A DNA stretch of 6,880 nt, taken from NCBI GenBank assembly GCA_007129635.1, contig SKVE01000647.1, forward strand, positions 1 to 6,880, given 5' to 3'. This document shows, piece after piece, positions 1-6,880 of the stretch (positions are counted from its first letter, which is position 1; every line of letters begins with the position of its first letter). The position numbers and the translations under genes are program-made. This DNA comes from Planctomycetaceae bacterium (GTDB taxonomy: Bacteria > Planctomycetota > Planctomycetia > Pirellulales > Pirellulaceae). A model generated the notes under the pieces. The model searched no databases and was not told where the DNA came from. It was given only the letters and a program-made list of their open reading frames with translations.

Positions 1-2
1 CG

Positions 3-512
3 AACCTGCGCAGCCGCTTCCGACCGCCCGGACCTCCCCCCGAACGATGCCGCGACCTGGATGCGGACCAATGGTTCGACGTCCCGGCTCATCAAATCCA
101 CCTCGCCCGCCTCGGGGAATGGACGTCGATTGTCCAGGATCCGCTGGCCGCCGATGGCCACGCGGTCCGGATGCCCGGCGATCATCGCCAGTGGGCGGCT
201 CAGGTACGGTTCTCCGAAGATCTCCGCGTCGGCAATCCATGGCGTTGCTACGTGGTCGCTCGGTATGAAGCTTCGGTCGACGACGGGGTGGCCATGACTA
301 TGGGCATCTACGACAGCCGCGACGGCCGTAGCGTCGTCCATCATCAAGTGGATGTCGACCCGGCTATCGCCGGCCAGTACCAGGTATTCGACCTGGGCAC
401 TCACGATTTGCGAGGCCAGATGTATCTGTGGGTTGCCCCACCCGAGCGCCCCGGCCAGATCGACAGCGTGCTGATCGACCGCATCTTTTTCGTCCGACAA
501 ACGGAACCGTAG
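3..512 (+). CDS. C-terminal part of a probable secreted or glycoside-hydrolase-like protein (5' end outside the window)
   Basis: The frame is open from the left edge for 169 codons to a TAG at 510-512, so only the C-terminus of a larger protein is present. An in-frame ATG at 171 is internal and has no convincing ribosome binding site. The visible part is rich in alternating beta-type segments and aromatic residues. It has a W-T-S-I-V strand followed by DPLAADGHAVRMPGDHRQW, then strand pairs ending in MYLWVAPPE and IDRIFFVR. From memory this resembles the C-terminal beta-sandwich of planctomycete DUF4838-type proteins (glycosidase-like, usually exported), where a D-x-x-A-x-D-G-x-A-V strand and a terminal V-D-R-hydrophobic strand recur. 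That family call is tentative, since no catalytic region is in view. The domain may bind carbohydrate, but this is inference. It ends 17 bp from the stop codon of the convergent regulator gene. I am confident it is coding and unsure of its name. Confidence 0.75.
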   Translation, partial: NLRSRFRPPGPPPERCRDLDADQWFDVPAHQIHLARLGEWTSIVQDPLAADGHAVRMPGDHRQWAAQVRFSEDLRVGNPWRCYVVARYEASVDDGVAMTMGIYDSRDGRSVVHHQVDVDPAIAGQYQVFDLGTHDLRGQMYLWVAPPERPGQIDSVLIDRIFFVRQTEP

Positions 513-529
513 GGCGATCGGCAACAGCC

Positions 530-1915
530 CTATTTCAAGCCATGTTTGGACAATTTGTCGCGGAACGTCGAGGCTTTCATGCCCAGGGAGTTGGCGGCGG
601 CCGACTTGTTGCCGCCGCAGGCTTCCAGGGCACTGACCAGCAGTTGTTTCTCGGCGAATTCCATGGCCGCTTTGAACCCGCCCGAATCGGCCGTGACACG
701 AGCCTTAGTCGCTTCGGCGATCCCCGGCCGTAATCCCGGCTGAAACGAGGTGACTCCGCTCGCCTCGGATTGCAGCACCTCGCGGGTGATGTGGCCGCCG
801 CTGACCAGCAAGGCGCGTTCCAGGGTATTGACTAATTCGCGGACGTTGCCCGGCCAGTCATGTTGAGTCAGTTGGACGATGGCAGCATCATCGATGCGGT
901 AGTCCTGGCCTCGCGCGATCCGGTGCAGCAGATGCCCGGTCAGTGCGGGGATATCCTCGGGGCGTTCCCGCAGCGCCGGGACACGGATCCGCAGGACGTC
1001 CAGCCGGTAGTACAAGTCTTGCCGGAACGCGCCGTCGGCGATCTGGTCCAGCAGGTTCAGCTTCGTCGACGCGATGATGCGTACGTCGGCATGGATCAAC
1101 TTGTTGCCGCCCACCCGTTCGAAGATCTTCTCCTCGATCGCCCGCAGCAGTTTCGCCTGGTGTTCCAGGGGAATATCGTCCACGTCGTCCAGATAGATCG
1201 TGCCGCCTTCCGCCAATTCGAACCGCCCCTTGCGACTCTGGTCCGCCCCGGTAAACGACCCTTCCTGATGCCCGTACAACTCGCTTTCGATCAATGTCGA
1301 CGGAAACAGGGTGCATCCCGTCTTGATGAAGGGCGCCTTATGACGGTGGGAATGACGGTGGATCACTGCGGCGATCAGATCCTTGCCGACACCCGTCTCG
1401 CCGCTCAACAACACATTGGCGTCGGTCCGCGCGGCGATCTTGATCATCCGCTTGACCTGCTTCATCGCTTGGGAATCGCCGATGACCTGGCGGTCCAGTT
1501 CGTCGGCAGGCGAAGATTCCACCGTCTGCAACGTCGGTCCATCGTCCTCCCGCCGTTGCGCCTCGATGCGCCGGATCAACGGAAAGACCTCTTCGTTGCG
1601 GAACGGTTTGGTAACGAAGTCGAAGGCGCCCTGTTTCATCGCTTCGACAGCCATGGGAATGCTGCCATAGGCCGTCATCAGGATCACCGCGACATCATCA
1701 TGGTCGGGGGTGGCCTTCAATCGCTTCAGCAGTTCCATGCCGTCGATGCGAGGCATCTTCAAGTCGGTGATCAGCACGTCGAATACCTCGCGGTCCAGCA
1801 GATCGGCCGCCTGTTGACCGTCGCCCGCCGTTACGACCTCGTGCCCCTCGCCGGTCAAATCATCGGCCAAGGTCACTCGCTTGATCTTTTCGTCATCGAC
1901 AACAAGGATTCTCAT
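530..1915 (-). CDS. Sigma-54-dependent response regulator, NtrC family (receiver, AAA+, Fis-type HTH)
   Basis: A 461-residue transcription activator. It is expected to be phosphorylated by a histidine kinase and then to use ATP to open sigma-54 RNA polymerase promoters from enhancer sites. The receiver domain covers about residues 1-118, with acidic D7/D8, phospho-acceptor D51 (in LITDLKMP), T81 and K103. The AAA+ domain covers about 143-375, with Walker A GETGVGKD at 172-179, the sigma-54 contact loop GSFTGA at 219-224, Walker B-like IYLDDVDD near 240-247, sensor I RIIASTK at 279-285, arginine fingers R298 and R304, and sensor II WPGNVREL at 354-361. A Fis-type helix-turn-helix lies at about 436-460. 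Order and length are normal for the family. The AAA+ domain departs from consensus at several switch positions (see findings). I chose ATG 1915 rather than the upstream GTG at 1954 because MRILVVDD is the usual receiver start and AGAGGTG lies just before it. No cognate kinase is in the window. The gene follows the oxidoreductase gene on the same strand after 105 bp. Targets are unknown. Confidence 0.95.
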   Translation of the reverse strand: MRILVVDDEKIKRVTLADDLTGEGHEVVTAGDGQQAADLLDREVFDVLITDLKMPRIDGMELLKRLKATPDHDDVAVILMTAYGSIPMAVEAMKQGAFDFVTKPFRNEEVFPLIRRIEAQRREDDGPTLQTVESSPADELDRQVIGDSQAMKQVKRMIKIAARTDANVLLSGETGVGKDLIAAVIHRHSHRHKAPFIKTGCTLFPSTLIESELYGHQEGSFTGADQSRKGRFELAEGGTIYLDDVDDIPLEHQAKLLRAIEEKIFERVGGNKLIHADVRIIASTKLNLLDQIADGAFRQDLYYRLDVLRIRVPALRERPEDIPALTGHLLHRIARGQDYRIDDAAIVQLTQHDWPGNVRELVNTLERALLVSGGHITREVLQSEASGVTSFQPGLRPGIAEATKARVTADSGGFKAAMEFAEKQLLVSALEACGGNKSAAANSLGMKASTFRDKLSKHGLK

Positions 1916-1918
1916 TCC

Positions 1919-1925
1919 CACCTCT
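1919..1925 (-). promoter_or_regulatory. Ribosome binding site fixing the regulator start at 1915
   Basis: On the minus strand AGAGGTG lies just upstream of the ATG, with its GAGG core 5 nt away. It supports the start that gives a standard receiver N-terminus. The 39-bp upstream extension from a GTG would place 13 extra residues before the receiver fold. Confidence 0.6.
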
Positions 1926-2020
1926 GCCAAACCAGCTCGACACTCAACTCTCACGTGCTTTCACGATCGCATCGAAATCCGAAACAAAACCGACCTGGGA
2001 CGATGGATCGCTCCAATCCG

Positions 2021-3316
2021 TCACAGCGACCAGCCGCGGCGATACTCGCGTCGGATGAAACGGTCGGCGCCAGGGCATCCGACTGCCGTCAGGTTTTCTG
2101 CATCCCATCGGATCGGTTGACCGATGCGATACGCAACGTTACCGAGCAACACGGCTTCCGTTACCGCGCCGGAGTAATCGAAGTCGCAGGTCGTCGGCTC
2201 GCCGGTCTTGCAAGCCCGGATCCACTCCCGGTGGTGGCCGATCGAATCCGGGATATCCGGTTCGGGTGGCTCGAAATCCACGAACTGATCTGCAGGTAGC
2301 AATTGCCGCCGATTGTAATCCGCGATCAGCATCCCATCCGAGCCGACGAACAGCACGCCGGACGGCCAATCGGTCAGCCCCGTTTGGCGGAGGAGTTCCG
2401 GCTGACGGCCGCCATCATAGTAGAACAAGGTAACCTTGGGCAGGAGATCGCGAGCGGGAAACTGGTAGCGGATCGTCAGCCAACGCGGGGTGCTTTCCGG
2501 ATCCAGTGGCGGCCCGGAAGTCTCGATCGCCGTGGGATGCCGCAGATCGAGCGCCCAGAACGGCAGGTCCATGTAGTGACAGCCCATCGCCCCCAAGTTC
2601 CCACCGCCGAAGTCCCACCAGAAGTTCCACTCACGCGGCAGGTAACAAGGATGATAGGGACGGTCCGGTGCGGGGCCCAACCAAAGATCCCAATCCAATC
2701 CGTCGGGTACGGGGGGCGTCTCGGTGGGCAGTCGGCCGCCACCCTCCGAGCGGTTGATCCAGACGTGGCATTCGCTCACCGTGCCGATCGCTCCCGACTG
2801 GACTAATTCGACAACGCGACGATAGTTGCTGCCGGCATGGATCTGGATCCCCATCTGCGTAGCTACTCCGAACTCGCCAGCCACCTGCGCCACGACGCGA
2901 GATTCGTACACGCTGTGCGTCAATGGTTTCTCGCAGTAGCAATGTTTGCCTTGACGCATCGCCGCCACACTCGCCACCGCGTGGGTGTGGTCCGGCGTGC
3001 TGACCACGACCGCGTCGATCTGGCGGTCCCTCTTTTCCAACATGACTCGAAAGTCACTAAATTTAGGGACGGTTGGGTATGCTGCATAGGTACTGGTCGC
3101 CCGCCGTTGGTCCACGTCGCACAGTGCGACGATCGTTTCGTCCTGGACGCTCCGCAGATTGGCCGCGCCGCGACCGCCACTGCCGATCATCGCGATATTC
3201 AGCCGTTCGTTGGGGGTCTGCTGGCCTTGGAAGCCACGCACCGTCCCAGCGGCGCAGATGGTAAAGCTGGTCAACGCGGTCCTGCCAAGCATTTGGCGAC
3301 GAGTCATTTTGGCCAT
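2021..3316 (-). CDS. Tat-exported Gfo/Idh/MocA family oxidoreductase
   Basis: A 431-residue NAD(P)-dependent dehydrogenase of the Gfo/Idh/MocA family, whose members oxidise or reduce sugars, inositols and related polyols. The substrate cannot be read from sequence. The N-terminus has a twin-arginine signal: TRRQMLG at 5-11, then a short hydrophobic stretch to about residue 27. No clean A-x-A cleavage site is seen, and C21 is preceded by F-T-I, which is not a good lipobox. The Rossmann fold starts at about 39 with the dinucleotide motif IGSGGRG (44-50), then CDVD (66-69), STPDHTH (106-112) and the family EKP motif (129-131). The substrate-side domain contains GAMGCHYMD (242-250), matching the usual G-D-M-G-C-H-x-x-D block with its catalytic-type histidine, H247. 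The C-terminal REYRRGW (423-429) is also typical. Start 3316 is favoured over the ATG at 3307 by an AAAGGAG 10 nt upstream. Tat export fits a cofactor bound before secretion, as known for Zymomonas glucose-fructose oxidoreductase. Planctomycetes carry many such paralogues. Confidence 0.93.
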   Translation of the reverse strand: MAKMTRRQMLGRTALTSFTICAAGTVRGFQGQQTPNERLNIAMIGSGGRGAANLRSVQDETIVALCDVDQRRATSTYAAYPTVPKFSDFRVMLEKRDRQIDAVVVSTPDHTHAVASVAAMRQGKHCYCEKPLTHSVYESRVVAQVAGEFGVATQMGIQIHAGSNYRRVVELVQSGAIGTVSECHVWINRSEGGGRLPTETPPVPDGLDWDLWLGPAPDRPYHPCYLPREWNFWWDFGGGNLGAMGCHYMDLPFWALDLRHPTAIETSGPPLDPESTPRWLTIRYQFPARDLLPKVTLFYYDGGRQPELLRQTGLTDWPSGVLFVGSDGMLIADYNRRQLLPADQFVDFEPPEPDIPDSIGHHREWIRACKTGEPTTCDFDYSGAVTEAVLLGNVAYRIGQPIRWDAENLTAVGCPGADRFIRREYRRGWSL

Positions 3317-3326
3317 GAAAGAGGGT

Positions 3327-3333
3327 CTCCTTT
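3327..3333 (-). promoter_or_regulatory. Ribosome binding site of the oxidoreductase gene
   Basis: AAAGGAG on the minus strand lies 10 nt before the ATG at 3316. The spacing is slightly long, but it would be 19 nt for the alternative ATG at 3307, so it favours the upstream start. Confidence 0.6.
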
Positions 3334-3343
3334 AGATACTCCT

Positions 3344-3349
3344 AGTATA
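3344..3349 (-). promoter_or_regulatory. Possible -10 element of the oxidoreductase promoter
   Basis: TATACT on the minus strand is one base from the TATAAT consensus. It would give a leader of about 20 nt carrying the ribosome binding site. No good -35 is present: the hexamer 17 nt upstream is TTCTAC. The element overlaps one arm of a short inverted repeat, ATACT-CCT-AGTAT at 3336-3348, which could be an operator or chance. Confidence 0.35.
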
Positions 3350-3525
3350 GCAAGCGGATGACCTCGGTAGAACCTTCGTGATCTTGGGAGCCCGTGATGA
3401 GCCCATGGAAGATCCGACTTCTACGGATTCGCCGATTCTTGATGACTGGGAGGCCTAGGGTGGGGGCAAGTCGATGGGTTGCAGCCAAACCGTCGATCTA
3501 CCGATCCTAACCAAGAAGTTCACAC
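3350..3525. other. Divergent intergenic region, no gene recognised
   Basis: This stretch separates the minus-strand oxidoreductase from the plus-strand coiled-coil gene and must hold the start signals of the latter. I see no convincing sigma-70 or sigma-54 promoter for the plus strand. A short inverted repeat, ATCCG (3412-3416) and CGGAT (3424-3428), is too weak to interpret. No tRNA-like or riboswitch-like fold was recognised. Confidence 0.5.
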
Positions 3526-3882
3526 ATGTCGAGCTGTCCGAGTCCCGAGGTCAAACGCATGGATGACGTGTCCCCGTTGGCTGGTCCCGCCGTGGACCAG
3601 CTACAAACCGCTCTCCGAGAAATGAACCTACTGGTGCAGCAGATGCGCGGCCAGCGAGATGTGGCGCGCGACCAGTGCCAGCAACTGCAACGGAGGTGGC
3701 AGCAACAGGTGGAACAAATCGAAAGGCGTCTGAACGCATCCCAACTGGAATGCGAGCGGTTGCAACGCGAATTGAAATCAGTCACCCGACCGATCGTCTC
3801 GCCGGACCAGGCATCCTGGCCACGTCCAGCGAGCATCAAGCATCTGTTCGCACGAATCCGGGATCAGGCTTCATGTCGATAA
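3526..3882 (+). CDS. Small coiled-coil protein of unknown function, upstream of pncB
   Basis: A 118-residue protein that I cannot assign to a named family. Residues about 23-86 form one long, charged, glutamine- and arginine-rich helix with hydrophobics every three or four residues (L26, L30, M33, L36; later V62, I65, L69), so a coiled coil is likely. No signal peptide or membrane segment is present, so it should be cytoplasmic. The tail (87-118) begins with a proline-containing, less ordered piece (S-V-T-R-P-I-V-S-P) and ends in a short amphipathic stretch. Two starts are possible: ATG 3526, preceded by a weak AAGAAG 7 nt away, and ATG 3559, preceded by GAGGT 7 nt away, which gives 107 residues. 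The latter has the better ribosome binding site. The stop overlaps the pncB start by 10 bp (ATGTCGATAA), which suggests one transcript and translational coupling. Reality as a gene rests on the heptad-like composition and the overlap. Confidence 0.65.
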   Translation: MSSCPSPEVKRMDDVSPLAGPAVDQLQTALREMNLLVQQMRGQRDVARDQCQQLQRRWQQQVEQIERRLNASQLECERLQRELKSVTRPIVSPDQASWPRPASIKHLFARIRDQASCR

Positions 3883-5345
3883 ATCAAGGGGAGGGGACAC
3901 CGCCCGCCTTGTTGACCGACCTGTACCAGGTGACCATGGCCTGCGGGTACTGGAAAGCGGGAATCGCCGATCGTTCTGCCGTGTTCCACCTGGGCTTTCG
4001 TAGACACCCGTTCGGCGGTCAGTACGCGGTGGCTTGCGGGTTGAATCAAGCGATTGATTATCTGCGATCGCTGCATTTCTCGGACAGCGACCTGACCTAT
4101 CTGGAATCACTTTGCGGCGCGGATGATCAGCCTCTGCTGGCGCCAGATTTTCTTGATTACCTGAGCCGATGGCGGTTTCGCTGCGACATCGACGCGGTAC
4201 CCGAAGGCACGATGGTATTCGCTCACCAACCGCTGCTGCGAGTGCGCGGGCCGCTGCTGCAGGCCCAATGGATCGAGACGGCTTTGTTGGCGCTGATCAA
4301 CTTTCCGACCTTGGTCGCCACGAAAGCGGCGCGGATCGCGGGCGCCGCCCAGGGCCGCCCGGTGCTGGAGTTCGGCTTGCGGCGTGCGCAAGGTCCCGAC
4401 GGCGGGGTCACGGCCAGCCGAGCGGCTTTTGTGGGAGGCTGCGCGGCCACCTCGAATGTATTGGCCGGAAAACGATTCGATATCCCCGTTCGCGGAACCC
4501 ACGCGCATAGTTGGGTGATGGCGTTTGACAACGAACAACAAGCGTTTGAGCAATACGCCGAAGCGATGCCGGGCAACTGCACCCTGCTGGTCGATACCTA
4601 CGACACGTTAGCCGGCGTTCGTCATGCGGTGCAGACGGGCCTGCAATTGCGTCAGCGAGGCCTCAGGTTGCAGGGTATCCGCCTAGACTCGGGGGACTTG
4701 GCCCAGCTCAGCAAACAAGCTCGCCAGATCCTGGACGAAGCCGGGTTCCACGACACGTTGATTGTGGCCAGCAGCGATCTGGACGAATACGAACTGGAAC
4801 GCTTGCTTTCCCAGGGCGCGCTGATCGACGTCTGGGGCGTGGGAACTCGCTTGGCCACCGCGTACGACGAACCCGCCTTGACCGGCGTGTACAAACTGGC
4901 CGCGCTGCAGGACGCCGATGGCAAGTGGACCTACCGTATGAAACGTTCCGAAGAACAAGCCAAAGCGTCCGACCCGGGAATCCTGCAGATTCGGCGCTTC
5001 TACCGGCCCGACGGGCAGCCGGCCGCTGATGTGGTCTATGATCTAATCACCGGAATCGAAGCCAGCCCAACGCTCGTTTCGCTGGACGGCTCGACCGCCC
5101 AGCAGTTGGACAATCTACCGCACTGGGAAGATCTGTTGGTGCCCGTCTTCCGCGAAGGAGACTTGGTCTACCAACCGCCCCATGCCAAGGCCGCTCGGGA
5201 AAGATGCCAGTCGCAATGGGCGGCGTTGCCTGAACCCGTCAGACGTCTCCGCGACCCGCAGCCGTACTTGATCGGCCGCGAATCGCGCTGGAATGCCCTA
5301 CGGACCCGGTTGCTGGAAGCAGCGAAGACCGGGATGGACACTTAG
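3873..5345 (+). CDS. pncB: Nicotinate phosphoribosyltransferase
   Basis: A 490-residue enzyme that joins nicotinate to phosphoribosyl pyrophosphate, with ATP hydrolysis, to give nicotinate mononucleotide. This is the entry step of the Preiss-Handler NAD salvage route, in the cytoplasm. Family marks are [10 protein letters not shown] at 13-22 near the N-terminus, [11 protein letters not shown] at 39-49, EFGLRRAQG at 166-174, RGTHAHSWV at 207-215 with H212 as the likely phosphorylated histidine, VDTYDTLAG at 240-248, IRLDSGDL at 269-276, SSDLDEY at 300-306 and WGVGTRL at 321-327. Length fits the longer bacterial group. The frame is open upstream to ATG 3675, but those 66 codons lie inside the coiled-coil gene and give a sequence unlike the family. 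ATG 3873 places LLTDLYQ 12 residues in, as expected. Its own ribosome binding site is poor (CAGG), which fits coupling to the preceding gene. It converges on gap with 17 bp between stop codons. Confidence 0.96.
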   Translation: MSINQGEGTPPALLTDLYQVTMACGYWKAGIADRSAVFHLGFRRHPFGGQYAVACGLNQAIDYLRSLHFSDSDLTYLESLCGADDQPLLAPDFLDYLSRWRFRCDIDAVPEGTMVFAHQPLLRVRGPLLQAQWIETALLALINFPTLVATKAARIAGAAQGRPVLEFGLRRAQGPDGGVTASRAAFVGGCAATSNVLAGKRFDIPVRGTHAHSWVMAFDNEQQAFEQYAEAMPGNCTLLVDTYDTLAGVRHAVQTGLQLRQRGLRLQGIRLDSGDLAQLSKQARQILDEAGFHDTLIVASSDLDEYELERLLSQGALIDVWGVGTRLATAYDEPALTGVYKLAALQDADGKWTYRMKRSEEQAKASDPGILQIRRFYRPDGQPAADVVYDLITGIEASPTLVSLDGSTAQQLDNLPHWEDLLVPVFREGDLVYQPPHAKAARERCQSQWAALPEPVRRLRDPQPYLIGRESRWNALRTRLLEAAKTGMDT

Positions 5346-5362
5346 ACGGCCCGGACGGTCAC

Positions 5363-6402
<1,040 letters not shown>

Positions 6403-6534
6403 AAGATTCGATTTTCCTCACCTGTGGCCGCGCGCACCGCGCACGCGTCTGATCGTCACTGAGCACGGACCGAAGAACTGTTGGCCGAAAGTACTCCCCC
6501 GGCGCAAATACCTACTGGTCCGATTGGCTTGAAA
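6403..6534 (-). other. Long 5' leader of gap, no known riboswitch recognised
   Basis: If the promoter at 6541-6569 is used, the transcript has a leader of about 143 nt. It contains an inverted repeat, CGGACC (6466-6471) with GGTCCG (6517-6522), enclosing about 45 nt, and an alternating GC tract near 6431-6447 close to the gene. I could not match it to a riboswitch class, and no open frame in it looks coding. Confidence 0.3.
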
Positions 6535-6540
6535 GGCCGG

Positions 6541-6569
6541 ATTATAACGTTCTTCGAAAACATCCACAA
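6541..6569 (-). promoter_or_regulatory. Probable sigma-70 type promoter of gap
   Basis: On the minus strand a perfect TATAAT (6541-6546) is preceded at exactly 17 nt by TTGTGG (6564-6569), which keeps the TTG of the -35 consensus. Transcription would start near 6534 and give a leader of about 143 nt before gap. No comparably good promoter is seen closer to the gene. The arrangement is convincing by spacing, but planctomycete promoter rules are not well known to me. Confidence 0.45.
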
Positions 6570-6663
6570 CCGGCCAGAGCCGACAATCGAAAACCACCCC
6601 AATTGGTGGAGTGATATGCATGGGAAAGGCCCGCGATGCACCCGGCCAAGAATTTCTTGTCCA

Positions 6664-6837
6664 TTAAGATCGCGTTGCACACATGAGCGCAAGGAGGTCG
6701 GGAGTGGCGTGTTCAATTTGTTCGATTTTCGCCAGATTCTGAATCTTTTGGAGTGCCGATTTCCGTTCCGCTGAGAACGATCCTCCCCGCTCGAGAGTTC
6801 TCAGGGCCTCGATCGTAACCTTGCGAAATGCTGTCAA
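6664..6837 (-). CDS. Possible small protein or gene remnant upstream of gap
   Basis: A minus-strand frame is open from just after a TAG at 6868-6870 to a TAA at 6664-6666, 67 codons in all. The translation looks protein-like: an amphipathic, charged helical stretch with ALRTLERGG, then SAERKSALQKIQNL and HATPDLLALMC. There is no ATG or GTG near its beginning. The only usable starts are CTG at 6855 or TTG at 6837 (57 residues, given here), without a visible ribosome binding site. It may be a small gene with a rare start, or the 3' end of a gene whose upstream part is frame-shifted or lost. It does not resemble a family I know. It lies about 120 bp upstream of the gap promoter on the same strand. 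Confidence 0.3.
   Translation of the reverse strand: MTAFRKVTIEALRTLERGGSFSAERKSALQKIQNLAKIEQIEHATPDLLALMCATRS
6771..6804. repeat. 8-bp inverted repeat, 18-nt spacer
   Basis: CTGAGAAC (6771-6778) is the exact reverse complement of GTTCTCAG (6797-6804). No T tract follows on either strand, so it is not a standard terminator. It lies inside the weak reading frame at 6664-6837. It could be a protein-binding site or chance. Confidence 0.35.
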
Positions 6838-6880
6838 TGCTAGTGCCGTTTTCAGTTCGTGAGTTTCCTACTCAGGGGTC

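Noticed and set aside
1916..1954. GTG start at 1954 for the regulator
   Set aside because: It adds 13 residues before a standard receiver start, while a good ribosome binding site lies just before ATG 1915.
1916..2020. Sigma-54 (-24/-12) promoter before the regulator
   Set aside because: TTGGCA occurs on the minus strand, but no GC follows at the required spacing.
860..2299. 479-codon plus-strand open frame antisense to the regulator and the oxidoreductase end
   Set aside because: It runs across two well-supported minus-strand genes and the spacer between them. The translation has no recognisable domain and the low-complexity look of a GC-rich antisense frame.
3675..3872. N-terminal extension of pncB to ATG 3675
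   Set aside because: The 66 extra residues lie wholly inside the coiled-coil gene in another frame and do not resemble the family, whose conserved LLTDLYQ block normally sits close to the start.
6542..6664. 40-codon minus-strand frame starting at ATG 6664 with a TAATG overlap
   Set aside because: It has no ribosome binding site and no recognisable sequence features, and it ends inside the likely gap promoter. The overlap is kept only as a note in the findings.
6481..6774. 97-codon plus-strand frame in the right-hand intergenic region
   Set aside because: It starts at a TTG without a ribosome binding site, and its composition does not look like a folded protein.

Overview
The window looks like chromosomal DNA of a planctomycete, probably Pirellulaceae. 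This is inferred from a Tat-exported Gfo/Idh/MocA dehydrogenase of the kind greatly expanded in that phylum, a probable DUF4838-like secreted-protein tail, moderately high GC with C/G-ending codons, and loosely packed genes with few operons. No mobile element, CRISPR array, rRNA or tRNA gene is visible.

Layout, left to right. (1) Positions 1-512, + strand: the last 169 residues of a protein with a C-terminal beta-rich domain. (2) 530-1915, - strand: an NtrC-type sigma-54-dependent response regulator, converging on gene 1 with a 17-bp gap. (3) 2021-3316, - strand: a Tat-signal Gfo/Idh/MocA oxidoreductase lying 105 bp upstream of the regulator on the same strand, so the two may be co-transcribed. 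(4) 3317-3525: a divergent intergenic region. (5) 3526-3882, + strand: a small coiled-coil protein of unknown function whose last 10 bp overlap (6). (6) 3873-5345, + strand: nicotinate phosphoribosyltransferase (pncB). (7) 5363-6391, - strand: type I glyceraldehyde-3-phosphate dehydrogenase (gap), converging on pncB, again with a 17-bp gap. (8) 6403-6880: the gap promoter and leader, plus a weak short reading frame that may be a small gene or a gene remnant.

How the genes relate. PncB makes nicotinate mononucleotide for NAD salvage, and GAPDH uses NAD in glycolysis. They are neighbours but are transcribed towards each other, so a shared function is only thematic. The coiled-coil protein is the best candidate for an uncharacterised partner because it probably shares a transcript and translational coupling with pncB. 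The regulator has no histidine kinase in the window.

Most of the window is ordinary housekeeping and accessory content, and I see no clear new multi-gene system. The two most interesting points are the regulator's AAA+ domain, where several residues of the nucleotide-sensing switch are changed together while the ATP-binding lysine, the arginine fingers and most of the sigma-54 loop remain, and the coiled-coil/pncB overlapping pair.
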